Below, piece by piece: positions 47,506 through 54,628 of a stretch of DNA of 64,000 bases. Under the pieces are notes generated by a model. It ran no database searches. It had not been told where the DNA came from and saw only the letters and a list, made by a program, of their open reading frames with translations. This DNA comes from an uncultured Pelagibacteraceae bacterium (GTDB taxonomy: Bacteria > Pseudomonadota > Alphaproteobacteria > Pelagibacterales > Pelagibacteraceae). Both the position numbers and the translations under genes were made by a program. The first letter of the stretch is position 1. Every line of letters starts with the position of its first letter. The stretch is from assembly GCA_902576115.1 (NCBI GenBank), contig CACGUE010000002.1, positions 1 through 64,000 on the forward strand. The letters are read 5' to 3'.

Positions 47506-48516
47506 ATGAAAAAAACTTTACTAATATTATCTGTATGTTTGTTCTTATTTTCAAATTTTTCATACGCAGAAAAACAACACACAAAAATGAAAAAAAAAGA
47601 GAAAAAAGATTTTGCACATTTCGTGCTTAAGGCCCAATTAGATAATAAAATGGTTTTTACTAAAAGAAATGTACCTAATCGTAAAGGTCTGTATAAGTTT
47701 TTTGATAAATTCGAGGATAATATGGGTGTCTCTGAAAAAGGAATTGAATTTAATTTAAGTTATTCAGACATAGGTGACAAGAATGATTGGGTCAGATGGG
47801 GTAAACCTGGTTTTGCTCAAAGGTTTCAAATTATGGAGCCTTACAAAGAAACTACAAAAAAAGGCAAAACAAAATGGTATAGGATTGCTTATTTTATTCC
47901 TAATGAAATAGATACTGAGCAACACAATATCTCTTTATTTGATTTTAAGATGCTTTACGGAAAACCTGAAAAAGCAGTAGGACCTAGTTTCAACTATAAC
48001 AATAATAAATTTATTTGGTTATTTAATGGTCCTAATTATAGAGTCGCTAAAAATGAAGTTGGGGAGCAATATTTCTTTGAAGGTTATGTTGTTCATTTTG
48101 ATCAAAAATTTAAACCACTAAAAGGAAAATGGGTAAATATTTTAGTTAATGCTAAATGGGCAAAAGATGGATTTTTGCATTTATGGATTGATGGAAAGTT
48201 AAGATCTAGTTATTTTGGAGATGTATTAGGTGGAGCTTCTAGTGTTAGGTTTAAATTTGGACCGTACAGAAATTATATGACTGCTGCCACAGATAAAGGT
48301 TTAAAAATAAAAGATGCAATTATTCGTTATTCTAACGTTGGTAAAGCTGATACCTGTGATGAGTTATGGAGTGGCTGTGACGAAGTAAAAGGACAACTAA
48401 AAAATCAATCTCAAGTTCATGGTGCAATTGGTGTTGCTCTCTGTAAACCAGCTGACGAGGATAAAGAGGGTACTTGTGAAGATCTCGGCTATCCAGGAAA
48501 CCCTAGACCTTTTTAA
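47506..48516 (+). CDS. Secreted polysaccharide-lyase-like protein
   Basis: A 336-residue protein with a signal peptide (LLILSVCLFLFSNFSYA). The body resembles the heparin-lyase I/PL-type jelly roll (Polysacc_lyase): RWGKPGFAQRFQIMEP, WYRIAYFIPNEI, FDFKMLYG, GKWVNILVNAKWAKDGFLHLWIDGKL and VRFKFGPYRNY. Four cysteines in the C-terminal 60 residues could form disulfides. It would cleave or trim an acidic polysaccharide in the periplasm or outside. It lies at the end of the glycosyltransferase group, so it may remodel the cell's own glycan rather than forage. Catalytic residues cannot be confirmed by eye. Confidence 0.75.
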   Translation: MKKTLLILSVCLFLFSNFSYAEKQHTKMKKKEKKDFAHFVLKAQLDNKMVFTKRNVPNRKGLYKFFDKFEDNMGVSEKGIEFNLSYSDIGDKNDWVRWGKPGFAQRFQIMEPYKETTKKGKTKWYRIAYFIPNEIDTEQHNISLFDFKMLYGKPEKAVGPSFNYNNNKFIWLFNGPNYRVAKNEVGEQYFFEGYVVHFDQKFKPLKGKWVNILVNAKWAKDGFLHLWIDGKLRSSYFGDVLGGASSVRFKFGPYRNYMTAATDKGLKIKDAIIRYSNVGKADTCDELWSGCDEVKGQLKNQSQVHGAIGVALCKPADEDKEGTCEDLGYPGNPRPF

Positions 48517-49794
48517 TTAAGCTCTAATTGTCGGCAAACAATAGAAATCAGCAGTATCTATCTTTGAGTTATAATCCCTTTTCATGCTCCATGATTTTCT
48601 AACACCAGCACTTGCAAGACTTAGTGTAGATCTACCATATCTATAATTTGTATTATCAATTGATCTCATTAATCTATTAATCCTCTCATCTTTCGCTGAT
48701 GAAAATAAGTTTTCATTATTTTCAACATCTGTTAATCCGGTTAGCATCACTCCTGCTTTTTGATAACGATGCCCTTTCCTAAAGATTACTTTTAAGACAG
48801 ATAAGGCATTTTTTACGATCTCTATACTATTGTTAGTTGCTATAGGAAAATCAACAGTTCTGGAGTTTGAATAAAAACCAAATTGTTTTTGAAAAGGACT
48901 GGTTCTAACAAATACCATAACGGCTTTTGCAACGAGGTTTTCAGATCTTATCTTTTCTGATGCATTTAAACAATAACTAGCAACAGCTTCTTCAAGTTCT
49001 TGGAATTTTTCTATTCTTTTTCCAAATGACCTTGATACTACACAGCTTTTTCTTTTCGACGCAGTTTTTTCTAAATCAATACAAGGCACACCTCTAAGTT
49101 CCATTGCAGTTCTTGAGCTTAGAACATTTGAGGATTTTTTAATCCAGGTGTTTGATTTATTTTTTAATTGTTTAGCATTATAAATTCCATTTTTTTGATA
49201 AAACTTTGTCATCTGTCTTCCAACACCCCAAACATCGTTAATATCAATTTTTTCAAGAATGGGATCGAGATTTTCTATTCCAATTAAACTTGTAACACCT
49301 GATTGTTTTTTCTTAGCTATATGATTTGCAACTTTGCTTAAAGTTTTAGTTTTAGCTATTCCTATACTTGTTGGAATACCAGTCCACTTTAAAACTGTTT
49401 CTCTAATTTCTCTACCAACTTGCTCTACTTCATTGTCAGAAAAATTTGATAAATCCATAAATGCTTCATCAATTGAATAAACTTCAATATCAGAGTTAAA
49501 TCTTTTCAAAGTTCTCATTACTCTTCTAGATAAATCTCCATACAAAGAATAATTTGATGAGAATACTTGTACATCATTTTTTATAATAATATCTTTTGCT
49601 TTAAAATAGGGCTCACCCATTTTAATTCCCAAAGCTTTTGCTTCAGTAGATCTTGAAACTATACAGCCATCATTATTAGATAAAACTACAACAGGTTTTT
49701 TCCTTATTTTTGGATTAAATAATCTTTCGCAAGAGACATAGAAAGAATTGCAGTCAACCAATGCTAATTTTTTAGTGTACTGAATGTATGACAT
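48517..49794 (-). CDS. umuC: DNA polymerase V catalytic subunit UmuC
   Basis: A 425-residue Y-family polymerase. LALVDCNSFYVSCERLFNP holds the first metal aspartate D14, VVVLSNNDGCIVSRSTEAKALGIKMG is the steric-gate region, YSIDEAFMDLS holds the catalytic D109-E110, and PTSIGIAKTKTLSKVANHIAK and a little-finger domain follow. It performs error-prone translesion synthesis with UmuD'. The start overlaps umuD by 23 bases and the pair is under an SOS box. Length matches E. coli UmuC (422). Confidence 0.95.
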   Translation of the reverse strand: MSYIQYTKKLALVDCNSFYVSCERLFNPKIRKKPVVVLSNNDGCIVSRSTEAKALGIKMGEPYFKAKDIIIKNDVQVFSSNYSLYGDLSRRVMRTLKRFNSDIEVYSIDEAFMDLSNFSDNEVEQVGREIRETVLKWTGIPTSIGIAKTKTLSKVANHIAKKKQSGVTSLIGIENLDPILEKIDINDVWGVGRQMTKFYQKNGIYNAKQLKNKSNTWIKKSSNVLSSRTAMELRGVPCIDLEKTASKRKSCVVSRSFGKRIEKFQELEEAVASYCLNASEKIRSENLVAKAVMVFVRTSPFQKQFGFYSNSRTVDFPIATNNSIEIVKNALSVLKVIFRKGHRYQKAGVMLTGLTDVENNENLFSSAKDERINRLMRSIDNTNYRYGRSTLSLASAGVRKSWSMKRDYNSKIDTADFYCLPTIRA

Positions 49795-50167
49795 AGGTAA
49801 CTACTCCCCAAATAAAAATATCTTGTTCTTCATTAATTAAAATTCGATCAGAAAATTCTTTAGATCCTGACGTTAAAAATTGTTTGTCTTTTTCTTTAAC
49901 TAAAGTTTTAACAACGAGTTCGTCGTGAACATTTGCTATGACAGTTGAAAAATTTTTTGGAGTTAAGCTTTTGTCTACAACTAATAAATCACCATCATTT
50001 ATTCCAACATCCACCATTGATTTTCCTTGAACTCTTATGATGAAAGTTGCCGGAACATTTTTGATTAGATGTACGTTTAAATCTATATCTTCTTCTATGT
50101 AGTCAGTTGCAGGGGAAGGAAAACCAGCTCCTGCTTTATGTAAATAATAAGGTATTGTTAGCTTCAT
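49772..50167 (-). CDS. umuD: UmuD, self-cleaving subunit of DNA polymerase V
   Basis: The start is set at ATG 50167, giving 131 residues beginning MKLTIPYYLHKAGAG. An upstream in-frame extension to 50218 would run through the promoter and SOS box. KAGAGFPSPATDY contains the A-G cleavage site (A14-G15). The serine-lysine dyad is S50 (GKSMVD) and K87 (VVKTL), 37 residues apart as in E. coli. RecA-stimulated self-cleavage produces UmuD', which activates UmuC. The family is the S24 LexA/UmuD peptidases; the short N terminus without a DNA-binding domain excludes LexA. Confidence 0.93.
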   Translation of the reverse strand: MKLTIPYYLHKAGAGFPSPATDYIEEDIDLNVHLIKNVPATFIIRVQGKSMVDVGINDGDLLVVDKSLTPKNFSTVIANVHDELVVKTLVKEKDKQFLTSGSKEFSDRILINEEQDIFIWGVVTYVIHSVH

Positions 50168-50171
50168 AAGT

Positions 50172-50186
50172 GTTCTTGTTTTGTTC
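50172..50186 (-). promoter_or_regulatory. LexA (SOS) box of umuDC, exact GTTC-N7-GTTC
   Basis: GTTC at 50172-50175 and GTTC at 50183-50186 are separated by seven bases, the alphaproteobacterial LexA consensus. The box lies 5 bases before the umuD start and just downstream of the -10, so bound LexA would block initiation. Confidence 0.85.
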
Positions 50187-50189
50187 TTA

Positions 50190-50218
50190 TTAGTACATGA
50201 GTTATACAATAGTGTCAA
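50190..50218 (-). promoter_or_regulatory. Sigma-70 promoter of umuDC
   Basis: Read on the minus strand: TTGACA (50213-50218, perfect -35), a 17-base spacer and TACTAA (50190-50195). The expected start site, near 50183, falls in the SOS box. Confidence 0.65.
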
Positions 50219-50242
50219 TTAGGTTGTATTTTGAGTCTGTAA

Positions 50243-50271
50243 GTGAATCAAAAGTGAATCAAAACGTGAAC
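50243..50271 (+). repeat. Three GTGAA half-sites upstream of the cupin gene
   Basis: GTGAATC at 50243, GTGAATC at 50254 and GTGAAC at 50266 are spaced 11 and 12 bases apart, about one helical turn. Between umuD and the cupin gene, this looks like an operator for an unidentified regulator. It lies 62-90 bases upstream of the cupin -10. Confidence 0.45.
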
Positions 50272-50332
50272 ATCCAAAACCATATTTTGTGCTATTGTGG
50301 ATAACTTAAACCATTAGTAGTCTATAATCCTA

Positions 50333-50338
50333 ATTTAA
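50333..50338 (+). promoter_or_regulatory. -10 element of the cupin/GFA unit
   Basis: A perfect TATAAT 18 bases before the cupin ATG, without a recognisable -35 at 16-18 bases. AAAAGGAGAG gives a strong ribosome binding site (50343-50352). Absence of a -35 and the upstream repeats suggest activator control. Confidence 0.4.
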
Positions 50339-50356
50339 TTATAAAAGGAGAGAAGC

Positions 50357-50707
50357 ATGAGTTCAATTGAAGTTAAAAGTTTTGATAATCCAGATGAAAG
50401 CAATACCAGTTTCAACAATGCCAAAATGGATATCGTAAAAGTGGGAGATCAAAGAGTAATGAGATTAGTTTTGCAGCCAGGATGGAAATGGTCACAAGAT
50501 ATTAAACCAACTGTAGGAACTGATAGCTGTAAAGCAAAACATCTTGGAGTAATAGTTTCAGGAGCAGTTTGCGCCAAACATGATGATGGAACAGAATTAA
50601 CATATAAAGCAGGTGATGCATATTCAATTGACCCAGGTCATGACGGCTGGGTAGTTGGTGATAAGCCAGCAGTTGTTTATGAGTTTCATGGAAAATGGGG
50701 AGAATAA
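50357..50707 (+). CDS. Small cupin-domain protein
   Basis: A 116-residue single-domain cupin. LQPGWKWSQDIKPTVGTDSCKAKHLGVIVSGAVCAKHDDGTELTY contains the first cupin motif region and AGDAYSIDPGHDGWVVGDKPAVVYEFHG the second. H74 in the AKHDDG segment and H94 in DPGHDGW could be metal ligands; the sequence is atypical of the full HxHxxxxE set. Function unknown. It precedes a GFA-type zinc protein by 3 bases, so the two are likely cotranscribed. Confidence 0.8.
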   Translation: MSSIEVKSFDNPDESNTSFNNAKMDIVKVGDQRVMRLVLQPGWKWSQDIKPTVGTDSCKAKHLGVIVSGAVCAKHDDGTELTYKAGDAYSIDPGHDGWVVGDKPAVVYEFHGKWGE

Positions 50708-50710
50708 TTA

Positions 50711-51076
50711 ATGCCAAAACTAACATGTCATTGTGGATGTGTAGAAGCAGAAATTAATGTTCCAATTAATGAATTACCAAAAATTGTAAGATGTAACTGC
50801 TCTATATGTAAAAGAAAAAATGCAACAATGGGAATGGTTAAAAATGAAGATTTTAAAGTTACTAAGGGAGAAGATAAATTAAAACTTTATCAGTACCATA
50901 CGAAAGTTGCTAATCACTACTTTTGTATTGAATGTGGAATTTACACACATCATAACCCAAGAAGTGCACCCGCCATGACTGGATTCAATTTAGGTTGTGT
51001 AGATGAAGTTAAAGTCGATGATTTAAAAGACGTTGTTTTCTTTGATGGTTTAAACCATCCACTTGACCAAAAATAG
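50711..51076 (+). CDS. GFA-family zinc protein (glutathione-dependent formaldehyde-activating enzyme-like)
   Basis: A 121-residue protein with the GFA zinc-binding pattern: CHCGC near the N terminus, CNCSICKRKNA in the middle and CIECGIYTHHNP towards the C terminus. Family members include Gfa, proposed to bind S-hydroxymethylglutathione, and CENP-V. It would fit a role in one-carbon or aldehyde detoxification, but many members have unknown substrates. It follows the cupin gene and precedes the glycerate kinase gene by 5 bases. Confidence 0.85.
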   Translation: MPKLTCHCGCVEAEINVPINELPKIVRCNCSICKRKNATMGMVKNEDFKVTKGEDKLKLYQYHTKVANHYFCIECGIYTHHNPRSAPAMTGFNLGCVDEVKVDDLKDVVFFDGLNHPLDQK

Positions 51077-51081
51077 ATTAA

Positions 51082-52008
51082 ATGAATTCAGTTGAGGATT
51101 GTTTAAATAAAGTAAAAAAAGATTGTTATAAGTTTATTAAAACACAAGAAACATATTCAGATAAATTTAAAAACAAAGACAAGATGTTAAAAGATTATCT
51201 TGTTCCAATGAGTTTTTGGATTGCAAAAAAAACAAATATAAAGAAACCTTATATTGTTGGTTTAACAGGAGGACAAGGAACTGGAAAAACTACTATAAGC
51301 TCAATCTTAATGATAATTTTAAAGAAATATTTTAAGTTAAAAGTTTTCAAAATATCAATTGATGATATTTACAAAACTAAGAAAGATAGAATAAAATTAT
51401 CAAAAAAAATTCATCCATTATTATTAACAAGAGGTGTACCTGGGACCCATGACATAAGTTATATGTCTAGTTTTATAAAAAAAGCAAACTCTAGAAAATT
51501 TAGATCAATTATATTGCCCAAGTTCGATAAGGCAATTGATGACAGGTTTTCAAAAAATAATTGGTATAAAGTAAATAGAAAGCCAGATGTAATTATTTTT
51601 GAAGGTTGGTGCGTCGGAGCAAGACCCGAAAGTTTAAAAACATTAAAAAAAAGTGTAAATATGATGGAAAAAAATGATGATAGTAAATTAATCTGGAGGA
51701 AATACGTTAATACTCAATTAAAAAAAGGATATAAGAAACTTTATAGTAAGCTTGATTGTTTATTATTTTTAAGGGCAGAAAATTTTAGTTTATTACAACA
51801 GTGGAGAGTTATTCAGGAAAAAAAACTTAAATTAAAAAATAAGAATAAAAAAACAAAACAAAAAATCATGACAAAAAAAGAAGTTTTAAACTTTATGCAA
51901 ACTTACCAGAGAATTACTCAGAATATGTTTAAATATGCGCCAAAATACGCATCTATAGTTATTAAATTAAATTCTAATCATCAAATTAATTCTGTAAAGT
52001 ACAATTAA
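51082..52008 (+). CDS. D-glycerate 3-kinase-like P-loop kinase
   Basis: A 308-residue kinase. VGLTGGQGTGKTT (59-71) is the P-loop. ISIDDIYKTKKDRIKLSKKIHPLLLTRGVPGTHDI and DVIIFEGWCVGARPE are characteristic of plant-type glycerate kinase and its bacterial relatives, with the PRK/CoaA-like fold. It phosphorylates D-glycerate to 3-phosphoglycerate, feeding glyoxylate or photorespiratory carbon into glycolysis, a route relevant to glycolate-using marine bacteria. The stop overlaps the tolC ATG by one base. Confidence 0.85.
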   Translation: MNSVEDCLNKVKKDCYKFIKTQETYSDKFKNKDKMLKDYLVPMSFWIAKKTNIKKPYIVGLTGGQGTGKTTISSILMIILKKYFKLKVFKISIDDIYKTKKDRIKLSKKIHPLLLTRGVPGTHDISYMSSFIKKANSRKFRSIILPKFDKAIDDRFSKNNWYKVNRKPDVIIFEGWCVGARPESLKTLKKSVNMMEKNDDSKLIWRKYVNTQLKKGYKKLYSKLDCLLFLRAENFSLLQQWRVIQEKKLKLKNKNKKTKQKIMTKKEVLNFMQTYQRITQNMFKYAPKYASIVIKLNSNHQINSVKYN

Positions 52009-53300
52009 TGAAAAAAATAATAATAATAATTTTTAGTTTTTTTTGGTTAACAGCTCAATCGCTAGCTGTCACATTATATGAAGCATTAAATGAAACTTAT
52101 AACAATAATAAACAATTAAATGCTGAGAGAGAAAATATAAAAGCATCAGAGGAAGATTTAAATATATCTAAAGCCGATTATATGCCTTCCTTGAGTTTAA
52201 GTGGGTCTAAGAGCCTTGAAGAAACAAATAAACTTACAAATCAGAGCGGTGGTGATGCAACAATCAGTGATGTAGACCCATTTACAACATCTATAAAATT
52301 AGAGCAAACCTTATTGGATTTTGGAAGAGACCTTAATTATGAAAAAAATTTAATAGGTTTAGAACTTTCAAAAGCAAGATTATTTAAAAAAGAACAGGAT
52401 GTTCTTTACAGTGCTATAGAAGCTTTTACATCTGTAATTTTATCAAGAGAAAAAGTTGCGATTAATAGGCAAAATTTAAACTTACTTATTAAACAACTTG
52501 AAAATGATAAAGTTAGATTAGATAGGGGACAAATAAAAACTGCAGATTTATCACAAACTGAATCTTCACTTGCCGGAGCAAGCGCTCAACTAACTCAAGC
52601 AAGAAGCGAATTAATGATTAATAAATTAAATTACGAAAATATTATTGGTAAACTTTTAAATACAAATGAATTAAAAAAGACAAACAGAGCAATTGTAAGT
52701 ATTCCAAGTGAACTTAGTTCAGCAATTAATTTAGCAAGAGAAAATAATCCAGATATAATGATCGCTAAAATTGAATTAAATCAATCTGAAATGGATATTG
52801 CTATCGCCGAAAGTGATTTAAAACCAACTGCATCTTTATCTTTAGAAAGATCCTATGCTGACGATTTTACTTCTACTATAGATGAGAGAGAAAAGGATAC
52901 TCTTAAAGCAACAATTAGCTGGCCATTTTATTCAGGTGGAAGTAAACGTGCAAAAATAAACAAAAATACAAATCTAAAAACTAGAAAAATTTTGTTATTT
53001 GAGGATGCCGTAAAAACTACTGAAAAGAATGTTGGAAGCGCTTGGTCAAATCTAGAAGCATCTAAAAGTTTTTTAAATTCTGTAAGATCTCAAGTTAGAG
53101 CAGCAAAAATTGCTAACGAAGGAATAGCCGCAGAGTATGAAAGAGGTTCGAGAACAACGCTAGATGTTATTCAATCAAACTCTTTGTTGTTGGCTGCAAA
53201 AATTTCCTTAGCAGAATCAGAGAGAAATAATCTTATCGCTCAATATAATGTTCTAAAAGCCATTGGCTTATTGAATAGCGAATACCTAAAACTTAAGTAA
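52008..53300 (+). CDS. tolC: TolC-family outer-membrane efflux protein
   Basis: A 430-residue protein with a signal peptide (IIIIFSFFWLTAQSLA), then VTLYEALNETYNNN and two homologous outer-membrane-efflux repeats. The first runs to about 215 and the second starts near LSSAINLARENNPDIMIAKIELNQSEMDIA. Long coiled-coil helices (LSQTESSLAGASAQLTQARSEL) flank the beta strands. TolC trimers form the exit duct for RND and ABC efflux and type I secretion. No inner-membrane partners are adjacent. Confidence 0.92.
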   Translation: MKKIIIIIFSFFWLTAQSLAVTLYEALNETYNNNKQLNAERENIKASEEDLNISKADYMPSLSLSGSKSLEETNKLTNQSGGDATISDVDPFTTSIKLEQTLLDFGRDLNYEKNLIGLELSKARLFKKEQDVLYSAIEAFTSVILSREKVAINRQNLNLLIKQLENDKVRLDRGQIKTADLSQTESSLAGASAQLTQARSELMINKLNYENIIGKLLNTNELKKTNRAIVSIPSELSSAINLARENNPDIMIAKIELNQSEMDIAIAESDLKPTASLSLERSYADDFTSTIDEREKDTLKATISWPFYSGGSKRAKINKNTNLKTRKILLFEDAVKTTEKNVGSAWSNLEASKSFLNSVRSQVRAAKIANEGIAAEYERGSRTTLDVIQSNSLLLAAKISLAESERNNLIAQYNVLKAIGLLNSEYLKLK

Positions 53301-53342
53301 TTTAACGATTTTAAGCTATTTTGAGAAATATATTGCTAATGA

Positions 53343-53357
53343 GAACAAAATGTGTAC
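53343..53357 (+). promoter_or_regulatory. SOS-like box before recA (GAAC-N7-GTAC)
   Basis: GAAC at 53343 and GTAC at 53354 are seven bases apart, one base short of the alphaproteobacterial LexA consensus GAAC-N7-GAAC. It lies 51 bases before the recA ATG, between a possible TTGCTA (53333-53338) and TACATT (53355-53360, spacer 16). Together with the exact box at umuD it suggests a LexA regulon. Confidence 0.5.
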
Positions 53358-53407
53358 ATTTAAATTCATGATTCGAGTGTTAAAAAAAGCAAAAAAAGAG
53401 GCAAAAA

Positions 53408-54532
53408 ATGACTAAAAATAACCTAAAAGTGGTGAAAACCGCAAAAGATAAAGAATTGGAAAACAAAGAGAAAAATAAAGCATTAGACGCAGCAATCAGC
53501 CAAATCACAGATAGCTTCGGAAAAGGCTCGGTAATGAAGCTTGGTGAACAAAAAGCTATGGATGTTGAGTCTATCTCAACTGGATCTTTAAGCTTAGATC
53601 TTGCTTTAGGAATTGGTGGATTACCAAAAGGAAGAATTATTGAAATATATGGACCAGAGTCTTCAGGAAAAACTACATTAGCATTGCAAGTAGTTGCAGA
53701 AGCACAAAAGGCAGGAGGTATTTGTGGTTTCGTTGATGCAGAACACGCTTTAGATCCAGTGTATGCAAAGAAATTAGGTGTAAATACTGAAGAGTTACTA
53801 ATTTCTCAACCAGACACAGGCGAACAAGCTTTAGAAATTACTGATACACTAATTAAATCCGGCTCAATGTCGGTTCTTGTTGTGGACTCAGTTGCAGCAT
53901 TAACACCAAGGGCTGAAATTGAAGGTGATATGGGTGATACTCATGTTGGTTTGCAAGCTAGATTGATGTCTCAAGCATTGAGAAAATTAACAGGCTCAAT
54001 TTCACGAACTAATACAATGGTTATATTTATCAACCAAATTAGAATGAAAATTGGTGTTATGTTTGGAAGCCCAGAAACAACATCAGGTGGAAATTCTTTA
54101 AAATTCTACTCATCAGTTAGAATGGATATTAGAAGAATTGGAGCAATCAAAGATAAAGATAATATCGTTGGTAATACAACAAGAGTTAAAGTTGTGAAAA
54201 ATAAAGTTGCTCCACCATTTAAAGTTGTTGAGTTTGACTTAATGTATGGAAAAGGAATTAGTAAAGTAGGGGAACTAATAGACCTAGGTGCCAAAGCAGA
54301 TATTGTAGAGAAATCTGGAGCTTGGTACGCTTACAAAGGTGAAAAAATTGGTCAAGGTAGAGAGAATGCGAAACTTTACCTTGAACAAAATCCCAAAGCT
54401 GCTGCTGAAATTGAAATGGCAATCAGAGAAAAGGCTGGTGTGATCTCAAAAAAAATTGAAGGAAATCCACTAAGCGAGGAAAAAGTAGAGGCTCAAAAAA
54501 AAGAAGAAGAAATTCCTACTAAAAAAAATTAG
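53408..54532 (+). CDS. recA: Recombinase RecA
   Basis: A 374-residue protein with the Walker [10 protein letters not shown] (82-90), [34 protein letters not shown], the DNA-binding loop 1 [25 protein letters not shown] and the loop 2 [21 protein letters not shown]. The C-terminal tail is acidic and lysine-rich. RecA coats single-stranded DNA, promotes strand exchange and stimulates LexA and UmuD self-cleavage. An AGAGG site precedes the ATG. An SOS-like box is upstream and a strong terminator follows. Confidence 0.98.
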   Translation: MTKNNLKVVKTAKDKELENKEKNKALDAAISQITDSFGKGSVMKLGEQKAMDVESISTGSLSLDLALGIGGLPKGRIIEIYGPESSGKTTLALQVVAEAQKAGGICGFVDAEHALDPVYAKKLGVNTEELLISQPDTGEQALEITDTLIKSGSMSVLVVDSVAALTPRAEIEGDMGDTHVGLQARLMSQALRKLTGSISRTNTMVIFINQIRMKIGVMFGSPETTSGGNSLKFYSSVRMDIRRIGAIKDKDNIVGNTTRVKVVKNKVAPPFKVVEFDLMYGKGISKVGELIDLGAKADIVEKSGAWYAYKGEKIGQGRENAKLYLEQNPKAAAEIEMAIREKAGVISKKIEGNPLSEEKVEAQKKEEEIPTKKN

Positions 54533-54550
54533 CAGATACTTTTAGTTATT

Positions 54551-54579
54551 AAAAAGGCGCTCGAATGGGCGCCTTTTTT
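54551..54579 (+). terminator. Intrinsic terminator after recA
   Basis: GGCGC (54556-54560) pairs with GCGCC (54569-54573) around the loop TCGAATGG, extended by A5/T5 pairing, and ends in six T. It lies 18 bases beyond the recA stop. Confidence 0.92.
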
Positions 54580-54628
54580 CCCTTCAGAGGTGTAGACATC
54601 AATAGAAAAAGCTGTATTTTAACAAAAT

